Below are positions 23,093 to 30,635 of a stretch of DNA of 36,423 bases, piece by piece. Source of the stretch: CAZVBV01 sp964509975. GTDB taxonomy: Bacteria; Patescibacteriota; Gracilibacteria; UBA4473. Every line of letters starts with the position of its first letter. The stretch's first letter is position 1. Position numbers and translations under genes: made by a program. The DNA lies in assembly GCA_964509975.1 (NCBI GenBank), contig CAZDZO010000010.1, forward strand, positions 1 through 36,423, read 5' to 3'. Under the pieces are notes generated by a model, which was not told the origin of the DNA, made no database searches, and saw only the letters and a program-made list of their open reading frames with translations.

Positions 23093-23109
23093 AGAATAAA
23101 TAATATAAT
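23080..23109 (+). promoter_or_regulatory. Promoter of the 283-residue ORF (TTGTTT-N18-TATAAT)
   Basis: The -35 box is at 23080-23085 and the perfect -10 box at 23104-23109. The ATG is 7 nt past the -10, so the predicted mRNA is leaderless. Confidence 0.65.
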
Positions 23110-23116
23110 TTTAAAG

Positions 23117-23968
23117 ATGCTTGAAAATACTTGTATAATGCAAGATGATTGTGAATCAGAAAAAGATTGTAAAACTATAAAAGCGATGGTTGAAGAAGCT
23201 ATTAAACCTTTTTTTGAAAAAACAAAAAAGAACAATATCCTGACTTTCAAAGAAATCTTTTTGGTCGTGCAAGAAAAATTTGAATTATCAAAAATTCCCG
23301 TGTGTTCTGAATTTGAAACTCTTGTTTCAGATAGTATTAATAAAAAAATTAAGATAATTGAAAAAGATTCCAGTTCTAAAAAAGAAAAAGAGAGGAAAGA
23401 AGGCATTACGGTAGAGAAAGTATTTATAGATTTGAAGAATTTTAAAGTAGAGCTTCTTTCGGATGGGCATCAAAAATGGTTTTCATTAAAAACAAATGAT
23501 TCCCCGCAAAGAAGTTGTATTGAATTAGAAAAAATTAATTTAGATTGGCTAGAGGGAGAACTGCCAAATGTTAAAATAAATAATCCGATATTTGTTAATG
23601 CGGAACAATGGTATTGTGTAACGTTTGAAACAGAGGTTTTGGACGGAATGAATGAGAGCAAAAAAGATGAATGTTGTTTTCGGTTGAAAAGTGGAAAAAA
23701 GTTGAAAATAATGAGTAATAATTCTGCTGTAATGGTAGATGTAGAGGGAAAGAGTAAAAAGATTGATTTTAAAAAATGTGAACAACTCGCTAGAGAGGAT
23801 GGAATTCTTTGTGACGGGGGAATTGGGATTCAACGATTTACATTAGAAAAGACAAATGAAAAAAAAGTTCAAAAATTTGTTACAAAACGACAAAAAGCTT
23901 GGGAAGAATTTTTGAAAGGATACAAGGAAAATTATTATACAGGAGGGGATCGTTCGATTTCGGGATGA
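23117..23968 (+). CDS. Hypothetical protein between dgt 3'-end copies
   Basis: Not recognised. It has 283 residues, is probably cytoplasmic with no signal or membrane segment, and is Lys/Glu-rich. The N-terminus has several Cys (CIMQDDCESEKDC), a helical region (about 20-90) and a likely beta-rich middle (VELLSDGHQKWFSLK, QWYCVTFETEV, CCFRLKSGKKLKIM). The C-terminus is a basic helix (KVQKFVTKRQKAWEEFLKGY). The composition looks more A-rich than dgt or murA. It lies between the second and third copies of the dgt 3' end, with its own promoter, and its last codons and stop are part of a REP hairpin. This suggests imported cargo; the function is unknown. Confidence 0.7.
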   Translation: MLENTCIMQDDCESEKDCKTIKAMVEEAIKPFFEKTKKNNILTFKEIFLVVQEKFELSKIPVCSEFETLVSDSINKKIKIIEKDSSSKKEKERKEGITVEKVFIDLKNFKVELLSDGHQKWFSLKTNDSPQRSCIELEKINLDWLEGELPNVKINNPIFVNAEQWYCVTFETEVLDGMNESKKDECCFRLKSGKKLKIMSNNSAVMVDVEGKSKKIDFKKCEQLAREDGILCDGGIGIQRFTLEKTNEKKVQKFVTKRQKAWEEFLKGYKENYYTGGDRSISG

Positions 23969-23970
23969 CA
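23946..23970 (-). repeat. Single REP-like hairpin at end of the 283-residue ORF
   Basis: On the minus strand it begins TGTCATCCCGAAATCGAACG and ends with GATCCC. It includes the stop codon of the ORF. No inverted partner was found nearby. Confidence 0.6.
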
Positions 23971-23974
23971 AGGG

Positions 23975-24025
23975 ATGATAGAGATGACGGACCGATTTGC
24001 GGAGCAATTCCTTCGTAACAAATAA
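23975..24025 (+). pseudogene. Third dgt 3'-end copy (remnant)
   Basis: The frame encodes MIEMTDRFAEQFLRNK followed by TAA. MTDRFAE matches the dgt C-terminus, again with silent differences (ACG, CGA). The extra residues after AE could be the original end of dgt. A 24-bp palindrome follows 4 nt after the stop. Confidence 0.65.
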
Positions 24026-24029
24026 TATC

Positions 24030-24053
24030 AACAAGGGGTTTAAACCCCTTGTT
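24030..24053. promoter_or_regulatory. 24-bp perfect palindrome overlapping the murA -35 box
   Basis: AACAAGGGGTTT is followed by its exact reverse complement. The last five bases belong to the murA -35 box. It may be an operator or a terminator-like hairpin for upstream transcription; no T-run follows. Confidence 0.6.
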
Positions 24054-24077
24054 CAGAAATTGCCTTTCTGCTACAAA
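24049..24077 (+). promoter_or_regulatory. murA promoter (TTGTTC-N17-TACAAA)
   Basis: The -35 box is at 24049-24054 and the -10 box at 24072-24077. The predicted transcript start coincides with the ATG at 24084. Confidence 0.65.
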
Positions 24078-24083
24078 TACCCC

Positions 24084-25358
24084 ATGAAATTTTTTGAAGT
24101 GGAAGGGGGGGCAAAACTCAACGGGAAAGTTAAAATCCCTGGGGCCAAAAACGCTGCATTACCCATGCTCTGCGCCGCGCTTTTGACAGAGGAAAAGTGT
24201 ACTTTTCATAATGTGCCACATATTTCTGATGTAGAAGTATTGCTTGATATTTTTGAAGAAATTGGGGTTGAAGTAACGCGCAAATGGAAAGCCAAACGTA
24301 TCGAAGTACAGGCCAAAAAAATCAACGTCAAAAAACTCGCAAAATGTGAAAAAGTAAAACAACTTCGAGCATCTCTTCTTGTTATGGGACCGATATTAGC
24401 GCGCATGGGGGAAGTAGAAATCTATCAACCAGGGGGGTGTATTTTGGGCGCTCGTCCCAATTTTATTCATCTGGATGGACTGAAAACATTGGGCGCGAAA
24501 ATAACACGAGAAGACGAAAAAATTGGACTGACGTTCAATCGTAAAAGTTTAAAAAATAATCGCATTCTTTTGTCGGAGGCGTCTGTAACAGGAACCGAAA
24601 ATTTAGCCATGTTCTTGGCGGGGCAAGATGAGTTATCGGAAATTTATTTTTCTGCCGCAGAACCACATGTGCAAGGGACACTCAGGATGCTCTGCGGGAT
24701 GGGGGCGGATGTATATGGTATTGGGACGCATTATCTCAAGATTCAGGGTATGAAACACCTTCACGGAGGGGAATTTACCATTCCACCGGATGGCCTTCTA
24801 GTTGGCACTTATGCCATTGCCACTATTCTCACACAGGGGGATGTGCGCATTGAGAATGTAGATCACCGAGAGCTATTTTCCTTTTACGGGATGTTGAAGC
24901 GCATTGGTGCAAACTTCGAAATGGAAGAAGATGCACTGCATGTATTTGGTGAACAAAAAATGTGTTCAATACCAAAGATTCAAACCGCGATTTACCCGGG
25001 ATTCTCCACAGATCTTCAATCTCCGTTTGGAGTCCTTCTCACGCAGTGTAAAGGCGAAAGTTTGATCTTCGAAACACTCTTCGAAAACAGACTGACCTAT
25101 CTCACCGAACTCGAAAAAATGGGAGCCGATATTGAGATGCTCAATCCTCATCAAGCGAGAGTTACTGGTCCCGTTGAACTAAAGGGGACAGAGGTGCAGA
25201 GTTGGGACTTGCGAGCGGGAGCGGCTATGGTGCTTGCAGGCCTTATTGCCAAAGGGAAAACACGAATTTCAAATGTGAGTTATATTGATCGGGGATATGA
25301 GAATTTTCCAGAAAATCTCGCCAAATTGGGAGCGAAAATTAAGCGAATAGAGGAGTAG
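24084..25358 (+). CDS. murA: UDP-N-acetylglucosamine 1-carboxyvinyltransferase
   Basis: The 424-residue enzyme adds enolpyruvate from PEP to UDP-GlcNAc, the first committed step of peptidoglycan synthesis in the cytoplasm. KIPGAKNAALPMLCAALL (17-34) holds the conserved Lys-Asn of the active site. Cys119 in YQPGGCILGARP is the catalytic, fosfomycin-reactive Cys, unlike the Asp of naturally resistant enzymes. YPGFSTDLQ and the C-terminal RAGAAMVLAGLIAKG and YIDRGYENFPE are canonical. The frame extends upstream to a TTG at 23997, but that part lies inside the dgt remnant and before the promoter, so ATG 24084 was chosen. Confidence 0.95.
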   Translation: MKFFEVEGGAKLNGKVKIPGAKNAALPMLCAALLTEEKCTFHNVPHISDVEVLLDIFEEIGVEVTRKWKAKRIEVQAKKINVKKLAKCEKVKQLRASLLVMGPILARMGEVEIYQPGGCILGARPNFIHLDGLKTLGAKITREDEKIGLTFNRKSLKNNRILLSEASVTGTENLAMFLAGQDELSEIYFSAAEPHVQGTLRMLCGMGADVYGIGTHYLKIQGMKHLHGGEFTIPPDGLLVGTYAIATILTQGDVRIENVDHRELFSFYGMLKRIGANFEMEEDALHVFGEQKMCSIPKIQTAIYPGFSTDLQSPFGVLLTQCKGESLIFETLFENRLTYLTELEKMGADIEMLNPHQARVTGPVELKGTEVQSWDLRAGAAMVLAGLIAKGKTRISNVSYIDRGYENFPENLAKLGAKIKRIEE

Positions 25359-25379
25359 GAAAAAGTGATCCTTGGGGTA

Positions 25380-25407
25380 TTGACTTTTGCTGATAAATTT
25401 GTATAAA
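25380..25407 (+). promoter_or_regulatory. V-ATPase operon promoter (TTGACT-N16-TATAAA)
   Basis: The -35 box is at 25380-25385 and the -10 box at 25402-25407, about 20 nt after the murA stop. Transcription from here gives a leader of about 345 nt before the first ATPase gene. Confidence 0.75.
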
Positions 25408-25413
25408 GAGCCG

Positions 25414-25657
25414 ACACTTTCCTGGTTACCTCGGGAGTTTTTTGTGAATATAAAAAATTCACCGAAAATCGGAAGTGTAAAAGTTCTTTTACATCTCGGG
25501 AATAATAAAAGGATCTAATGGACTTCGTTAGAATCAGAGAGAGACTTAACACGGTCTTTGCCTGATTTTAACGAATGAAATTATGAACCTAAATATTAAA
25601 ATTATGAAAAGTAGAAGTCCTTAAAAAATGAATAGTAAGAAATGAGTAAAAAAAGAA
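25414..25657 (+). ncRNA. Structured 5' leader of V-ATPase operon
   Basis: The leader has several hairpins in a row: GTGAAT/ATTCAC (25444-25462), CCGA/TCGG (25462-25472), TGTAAAA/TTTTACA (25476-25493), and a 14-bp stem TTCGTTAGAATCAG/CTGATTTTAACGAA (25524-25537 with 25562-25575, one G-U pair) capped by AGAC/GTCT. ACACTT and GGAAGTGT (25471-25478) could also pair at longer range. It matches no riboswitch class I know. No T-run follows the stems, so control of translation or RNA stability is more likely than early termination. Confidence 0.55.
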
Positions 25658-25762
25658 ATGTTCAACAAATTTACAAAAATGAAGCGGAATAAAAGCAGTC
25701 CTTCGAAAGAAGCAGCGAAAAAATTAAATTATTTACTAACAACAAAAATCAGTGTTTTATGA
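25658..25762 (+). CDS. 34-codon ORF overlapping V-ATPase A start
   Basis: ATG 25658 to TGA 25760-25762 encodes 34 residues (MFNKFTKMKRNKSS at the start, TKISVL at the end), Lys-rich and with no motif. Its TGA overlaps the ATG of the A subunit (ATGA), as in translationally coupled gene pairs. There is no clear Shine-Dalgarno site. It may be a leader peptide that couples translation, or chance. Confidence 0.4.
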   Translation: MFNKFTKMKRNKSSPSKEAAKKLNYLLTTKISVL

Positions 25763-27567
25763 AACAAAAAAATGTGCCCCGAACGGGCAAGCTTTTAGCC
25801 ATACAAGACTCTCTTGTACAGGCTGTTTACGATACATATGTGGTCGTGGGCGAAATTGCATGGATCACAATTACCGATCAAAAGAGAGGCGCCATTAAAT
25901 TGAAGTCAGAAGTTTCACAGGTGCTCACGAAGAAACAGATTCGTACTGTTCTTCTTGAAAATAGCATTGAAGCATCTGTAATTGAGAATAAAAAAGTTGT
26001 TGAATTACAAGTTTTTGAAGATCTCACAGATGCAAAAGTAGGGGATAAGGTCGAATTTACTGATAATTTATTATCAGCAACCGTTGGACCAGGTCTCCTT
26101 GGTGAAATTTATGATGGCAATCAAAGTCGTCTTTCTGAGCAATTGAAAACAGGAGAGTTTATGGAAAGGGGAAATCATTTTCCATCTCTTGATGAAGAAA
26201 AGCTATGGGATTTTACTCCACTTGTAAAAGTTGGAGATAAAGTTTCAGGTGGTGCTACTCTCGGATGGGTTCCGGAATACAAAATTCAACACAAAATATT
26301 TGTTCCTTTTGATATAACAGACGATCTTACGATTGAATCGATTGTAGAAAAAAGTGAAAGAAATGTTGTTGAAACTATTGCTACAGCCATAGACGAATCA
26401 GGACAAAAGCGAGAATTTGTTATGTCTTTCAAATGGTCTGTAAAAATTCCTATTCCTTACGTGAAGAGAACTATCCCGACACAACCCTTTAGTACTGGTG
26501 TTCGTATTTTGGATGGACAACATCCTATTATGCATGGTGGTACAGCAGGGTGTCCTGGTGGATTTGGAACTGGAAAAACGGTTATTCTGCAGGGTATTTT
26601 TAAAAATGCTAATGTAGACATCCTCATCGGTGGTTTCTGTGGTGAACGTGCCAACGAAATTGTTGAAGTTCTGAAAGAATACACAGCCTTGATTGATATT
26701 TATGGAAACCCACTGAAAGAAAGAATGTGTTTGTTTGCAAATACATCTAGTATGCCGGTTGTTTCGAGAGAAGCTTCTGTATATATTTCTTTAACAGTCG
26801 GAGAATATTATCGAAGACAAGGATTAAAAGTAGCGGTAATGGTTGACTCTTTTTCTCGTTTTGCACAGGCTCGTCGAGAGCAATCTGGAAAACGAGGTGA
26901 TATCCCAGGAGAGGAATCTTTCCCAATGAATATCAAGGAAGAGATTAGAGCGATATTTAATCGTCCTGGTTGTGATCAAGTTAATGATAAAGAAACGGGT
27001 GCACTTACATTTATTGCAACCGTGAGTCCCGCAGGGGCAAATTTATCAGAACCGATTACAAGAGCTATAAAAACCACTACAGGGGCTTTTTGGGCGCTTG
27101 ATCGTTCTTTATCAGAGCGGAGTTGGTATCCAGCGGTAAGAAGAACAGATATTTCATTTTCAAAGTATGAAGGATTTATTCCAGCAGATATTCGAAAAGC
27201 TGTTCATAAAAGCTTAGAAATACGTCAGGATGTGGCGGATTCAATTGCACTTGAAGGAGAAGAAAAAGTAGATCTGTCCTTATTTGTGGATTATCACAAG
27301 GGATTGTTGCTTGAATTTTTCTTAATGCAGCAGGATGCATTTTGTGAGCTGAAAATTGATAATCAAACATCATCAGAAAGATTAAAAGTGATGTATGAAG
27401 TGTCAATGCAGATTATAAATGCCGACCTAAGCTTTCCTACTCATAAGTCCGCGAATAAGTATTTTCAAGGATTATTACGTCAACTGAAAAGTTGGAACCG
27501 TGAAAAATTTGAAACCGATGGTTTCGAAGAAATGAAACAAAAAATAGAACAAACTCTAAAAGATTAA
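25759..27567 (+). CDS. ntpA: V-type ATPase catalytic subunit A
   Basis: The 602-residue protein is the catalytic ATPase subunit of the soluble V1 head. Residues about 110-200 are the A-specific insert that distinguishes it from F-type beta. The P-loop is GGFGTGKT (267-274; usual form GPFGSGKT), followed by GGFCGERANE (291-300) with the catalytic Glu. VDSFSRFAQARREQSGKRGD and GALTFIATVSPAGANLSEP follow. It is the first large gene of the operon. It has no Shine-Dalgarno site of its own, but its ATG overlaps the stop of a 34-codon ORF. Only 2 nt separate it from ntpB. Confidence 0.95.
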   Translation: MKQKNVPRTGKLLAIQDSLVQAVYDTYVVVGEIAWITITDQKRGAIKLKSEVSQVLTKKQIRTVLLENSIEASVIENKKVVELQVFEDLTDAKVGDKVEFTDNLLSATVGPGLLGEIYDGNQSRLSEQLKTGEFMERGNHFPSLDEEKLWDFTPLVKVGDKVSGGATLGWVPEYKIQHKIFVPFDITDDLTIESIVEKSERNVVETIATAIDESGQKREFVMSFKWSVKIPIPYVKRTIPTQPFSTGVRILDGQHPIMHGGTAGCPGGFGTGKTVILQGIFKNANVDILIGGFCGERANEIVEVLKEYTALIDIYGNPLKERMCLFANTSSMPVVSREASVYISLTVGEYYRRQGLKVAVMVDSFSRFAQARREQSGKRGDIPGEESFPMNIKEEIRAIFNRPGCDQVNDKETGALTFIATVSPAGANLSEPITRAIKTTTGAFWALDRSLSERSWYPAVRRTDISFSKYEGFIPADIRKAVHKSLEIRQDVADSIALEGEEKVDLSLFVDYHKGLLLEFFLMQQDAFCELKIDNQTSSERLKVMYEVSMQIINADLSFPTHKSANKYFQGLLRQLKSWNREKFETDGFEEMKQKIEQTLKD

Positions 27568-27569
27568 AT

Positions 27570-28889
27570 ATGGAATTATTAAATAAAATCCCTGAGATCA
27601 GTGAGATCAAAAAGGGAATAATTACCTTAACAGGGAATACAGGTTTTGGTTTGAATCATGTTGTAGATATTCAATCCAAAAAAGGATCCATGAAGGGGAT
27701 TGTTCTTACTGTTTCAAATGAAGAAACGGTAATAATTCCTCTTGGAAATACACTTGGTTTACCTACGAATTGCGAGATTTCTTCAACAGGAAGGCCTTTA
27801 ACAATGGGTTTTTCTAAAAAGGTGCAGGGACGAATTTTTAATGGAATTGGAATGGCTATTGATAACAAAGGATCACTGTTTTCTGCTACAGAAATTTTAG
27901 CTTCTGTGCAGACAATGAATCCTTTAGCAAGAGCAATTCCTTCTACATTGGTTCGTACAGGACTTACTCCTATCGATGTTTATAATAGTGCAGTACAAGG
28001 ACAAAAACTGCCTATTGTTGCGTATGAGGGAGAAGATCCAACACCCGCAATCCTGAATTTGATGGGCTCAATACATTCAGATGCCATTATTTATGGTGGT
28101 ATTGGAATGCAATTTGATGCGTATCACAATTTAAGAAATGGCTTACTTGAAGCTGGTCAAATGAATAAAACAACACTTTTTATGCATCAGGATGGTGATC
28201 CTATTGCACATGGTCTTTTAGTTCCGGAGCATTGTCTTGCAACAGCACGACAGTTTATGGAACAGGGAAAAGATGTTGTTTGTGTATTGGATGATATGAC
28301 AACTTGGGCTGAAATTTTACGTTCGAATGCAAATGCTCAGGATATGATTCCTTCGAAAGAGGGATTCCCTGGGGATTTATATTCACAGCTAGCTCGTGTA
28401 TATGAGATGGCAACACAACGTGAAAAAGGCGGTTCAATAACGTTAATTCCGGTGCATTCAATGGAATCCATTGAAGGAGCTGTAATTGATAATGCATTGT
28501 ATATCACTGAAGGACAGTTGATATACAAGGGAGATAAAATCATTTTGAGAGGAAGTCTATCACGCTTAAAACAAAGTGTGAATAACGGAAAACAAACGCG
28601 TCGAGATCACAGAGCAATTATTGCAGCAATGCATCAATTACTTGGTGATGCAGAAGATGCGTTTGAAAACTCAAAAATGGGAAGTGCGAAAGATGAGAAG
28701 TCACAACGGCTTATCAAATTCCGTACGGATGCACATGATGTGCTCCAAAATATCCACACGCCTCGTACGATTGAAGAGGGGTTGAATGTCTGTTGGACAT
28801 TGTTTGCGAGTTATTTCTCAAAAAGTGAAGTTAATATCCCCCAAGACATGATCGAAGAGTTTTGGCCGGAAGGAAAAAGAAGTCATTAA
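27570..28889 (+). CDS. ntpB: V-type ATPase regulatory subunit B
   Basis: The 439-residue non-catalytic nucleotide-binding subunit alternates with A in the V1 hexamer. IIPLGNTLGLPTNCEISSTG, MNPLARAIPSTLVRTGLTPI and GQKLPIVAYEGEDPTPAI match the family. No working P-loop is present, as expected. VCVLDDMTTWAEILRSNANA, then FPGDLYSQLARVYE and the Ser/Arg-containing LRGSLSRLKQSVNNGKQTR follow. Bacterial B subunits are usually about 430-460 residues. There is no clear Shine-Dalgarno site. Confidence 0.93.
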   Translation: MELLNKIPEISEIKKGIITLTGNTGFGLNHVVDIQSKKGSMKGIVLTVSNEETVIIPLGNTLGLPTNCEISSTGRPLTMGFSKKVQGRIFNGIGMAIDNKGSLFSATEILASVQTMNPLARAIPSTLVRTGLTPIDVYNSAVQGQKLPIVAYEGEDPTPAILNLMGSIHSDAIIYGGIGMQFDAYHNLRNGLLEAGQMNKTTLFMHQDGDPIAHGLLVPEHCLATARQFMEQGKDVVCVLDDMTTWAEILRSNANAQDMIPSKEGFPGDLYSQLARVYEMATQREKGGSITLIPVHSMESIEGAVIDNALYITEGQLIYKGDKIILRGSLSRLKQSVNNGKQTRRDHRAIIAAMHQLLGDAEDAFENSKMGSAKDEKSQRLIKFRTDAHDVLQNIHTPRTIEEGLNVCWTLFASYFSKSEVNIPQDMIEEFWPEGKRSH

Positions 28890-28909
28890 TTGTAAAAAAT
28901 CAGAATAAT

Positions 28910-29512
28910 ATGAAAAAAGAAAAAGATCCTAATAATAAGGATCATGTACAACTTGTAATTGATCAGATAAAAAAAGAAGCGATCGATGAGAAAAATCGTA
29001 TTCTGAAGGAAGCTGAGGAGGAGAAGAAGCGTATTCTCAAAGAAGCTCAACAGGAAGCTGAAAAAGAAAAAGCTCTTATTCTCCAAAAGGCAAAATCAGA
29101 CGCTAAAAAAATTGTTGCACAAGGAAAATCCGAATTGCAGTTAGCAAGTCGAGATAGTCTGCAAATATTCAAAACAAATCTTTATGGATTGTTTGAAAAT
29201 TTACTTCGAAATGATGCAAAAAAAATCGCTTCAAACGAGGAATATCTTGCAGAATTATTTCTTCTTGTGAAATCACAATTTGCTGATCAAAATATTGAAG
29301 TTTCCAGTGTTTCTAAGGTTATTGATGTTTTGCAGTCAAAAATATCAGATAATGAAATAACCCTTACAATTGATGAAGATTTAGATCGAAAGATTTTAAT
29401 CAAATCGGGTGATAAGGATTTTGGTATTTCAGAAGATGATATGTTTAAAATTCTGATAAATCTTTGTTCTCCTGAAATTAAATCTATTTTAACAGAAAAG
29501 AAGGAGGACTAG
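28910..29512 (+). CDS. ntpE: V-type ATPase peripheral stalk subunit E
   Basis: From ATG 28910 it has 200 residues. A long Lys/Glu/Ala coiled coil (KNRILKEAEEEKKRILKEAQ and onward, about residues 15-80) is followed by a globular C-terminal domain ending LINLCSPEIKSILTEKKED, the standard E-subunit layout of the stator linking V1 to Vo. An upstream TTG in frame (28862) would overlap ntpB by 28 nt and is not favoured. The gene is normally first in this type of operon; here it lies after B. Confidence 0.8.
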   Translation: MKKEKDPNNKDHVQLVIDQIKKEAIDEKNRILKEAEEEKKRILKEAQQEAEKEKALILQKAKSDAKKIVAQGKSELQLASRDSLQIFKTNLYGLFENLLRNDAKKIASNEEYLAELFLLVKSQFADQNIEVSSVSKVIDVLQSKISDNEITLTIDEDLDRKILIKSGDKDFGISEDDMFKILINLCSPEIKSILTEKKED

Positions 29513-29514
29513 GT

Positions 29515-30018
29515 ATGCTATCAGGATATGAATATTTAATAACTTCACTTCCTGCTTTGTATTTTGATAATCCTCCGGGAATATCTTTGGATGAATTAGA
29601 TGAAAGAGTTCGAACAAATACATCAAAAAATGCTTTTGAGGAATTTGGCGCAATGTCATTGTGGAATTTGGAAAACACTCCAACACAAACAATTCAGACA
29701 TTTTCCGATTTTTCGAACAATCTATTTGGAGAAATTTCTCGATTTAGAAAAGCAAAACGTGATGGAAAATTATTTACTTTTTCACTTCTACCAATCAATT
29801 TTTCTGAACAAAATCCGCTTGAAGCGGAAATTGAAATTATGAAACGCCTTTGGAAAGAAATTGAAGATTTGTCTTTTGGACATCATTTTGATTTCACAGA
29901 GGTTTTGTTTTATAAATTAAAGTTTCAGATCCTTTCTCGTAAATATTCATTTGATGGAGAAAAGGGGAAAGCGATTGTTCAGAAAGTTATTTTTTCACTA
30001 AACACTGAGGAGGAATAA
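29515..30018 (+). CDS. DUF2764-like V-ATPase operon protein
   Basis: The protein has 167 residues. The opening GYEYLITSLPALYFDNPPG matches the conserved N-terminus (YYYLxxSLPxL) of the DUF2764 family found in V-ATPase operons of chlamydiae, spirochaetes and Bacteroidetes, where it may take the place of subunit C. The rest is helical and acidic. It has one of the best Shine-Dalgarno sites in the window, AAGGAGG at 29501-29507, inside the end of ntpE. Confidence 0.7.
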   Translation: MLSGYEYLITSLPALYFDNPPGISLDELDERVRTNTSKNAFEEFGAMSLWNLENTPTQTIQTFSDFSNNLFGEISRFRKAKRDGKLFTFSLLPINFSEQNPLEAEIEIMKRLWKEIEDLSFGHHFDFTEVLFYKLKFQILSRKYSFDGEKGKAIVQKVIFSLNTEEE

Positions 30019-30020
30019 CT

Positions 30021-30635
30021 ATGGCTGATGGAATAAAAAAAGTTTATCCACTTTCAAAAGTAGGAAAGGCCAGAGCAAAAACAGATTTAGCACTGGCACA
30101 GAAACGCGGCGACTATTTCGAAAAACGAAAAAATTTGTTATTCGGAGCAGTCAATACAGTAAAAGATGATATCAGAAAATTAGAAATATCCATTCAAGAA
30201 GAATATGAAAGGAATGCTAATTGGTTTGGTGTTTTTGCTGACTCCCTTTTTGATATTTCAACATTTGTACAAATAAAAGCCGTTCATACAGAGTCACTTA
30301 CTATTGCAGGAGTGCGTGTTGAACGATTTGAAAAAGTCGAATTTGAAAATATTGAAATAGACATTTCAGAAACCCCATTATGGGCAGACGAAGGAATTCA
30401 ATTTATTAAGGATCAATCAATTCGAGAAATAATGATTGCGTGCAAACGTAAAAAATTAGAACTTCTTGATGAAGCGTTATCAGAAGCGCGGTCAAAGGAA
30501 ACCTTGTATAAGGAAATCTTGCCACCGCATATTGAGAACCAGTTACAAAAAATAACAGGACAACTTGCTGATGAAGAACGTTTAAGCATTGGAACTTCAA
30601 AAATTATCGTTAGGAACAGAAAGGAAGCCATATGA
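30021..30635 (+). CDS. ntpD: V-type ATPase central stalk subunit D
   Basis: The 204-residue rotor-shaft subunit is a long helical hairpin. The N-terminal part (YPLSKVGKARAKTDLALAQK and RGDYFEKRKNLLF) and the C-terminal helix (KKLELLDEALSEARSKETLY) flank a short beta region, with AGVRVERFEKVEFE in between, as in known D subunits. It lies 2 nt after the DUF2764-like gene with GAGGAGG at 30007-30013 as ribosome-binding site, and its TGA overlaps the ntpI start. Confidence 0.88.
   Translation: MADGIKKVYPLSKVGKARAKTDLALAQKRGDYFEKRKNLLFGAVNTVKDDIRKLEISIQEEYERNANWFGVFADSLFDISTFVQIKAVHTESLTIAGVRVERFEKVEFENIEIDISETPLWADEGIQFIKDQSIREIMIACKRKKLELLDEALSEARSKETLYKEILPPHIENQLQKITGQLADEERLSIGTSKIIVRNRKEAI

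Noticed and set aside
23997..24083. TTG start giving MurA 29 extra residues
   Set aside because: It crosses the third dgt tail, the palindrome and the promoter; MurA proteins begin at MKFFEVEGG-like sequence.
28862..28909. Earlier TTG start for ntpE
   Set aside because: It overlaps ntpB by 28 nt and adds residues not expected for the family.
20127..30635. Alternative genetic code with UGA as glycine (as in some Gracilibacteria)
   Set aside because: TGA ends lgt and ntpD at normal family lengths and in ATGA overlaps with the next gene, and I saw no in-frame TGA in conserved coding regions.
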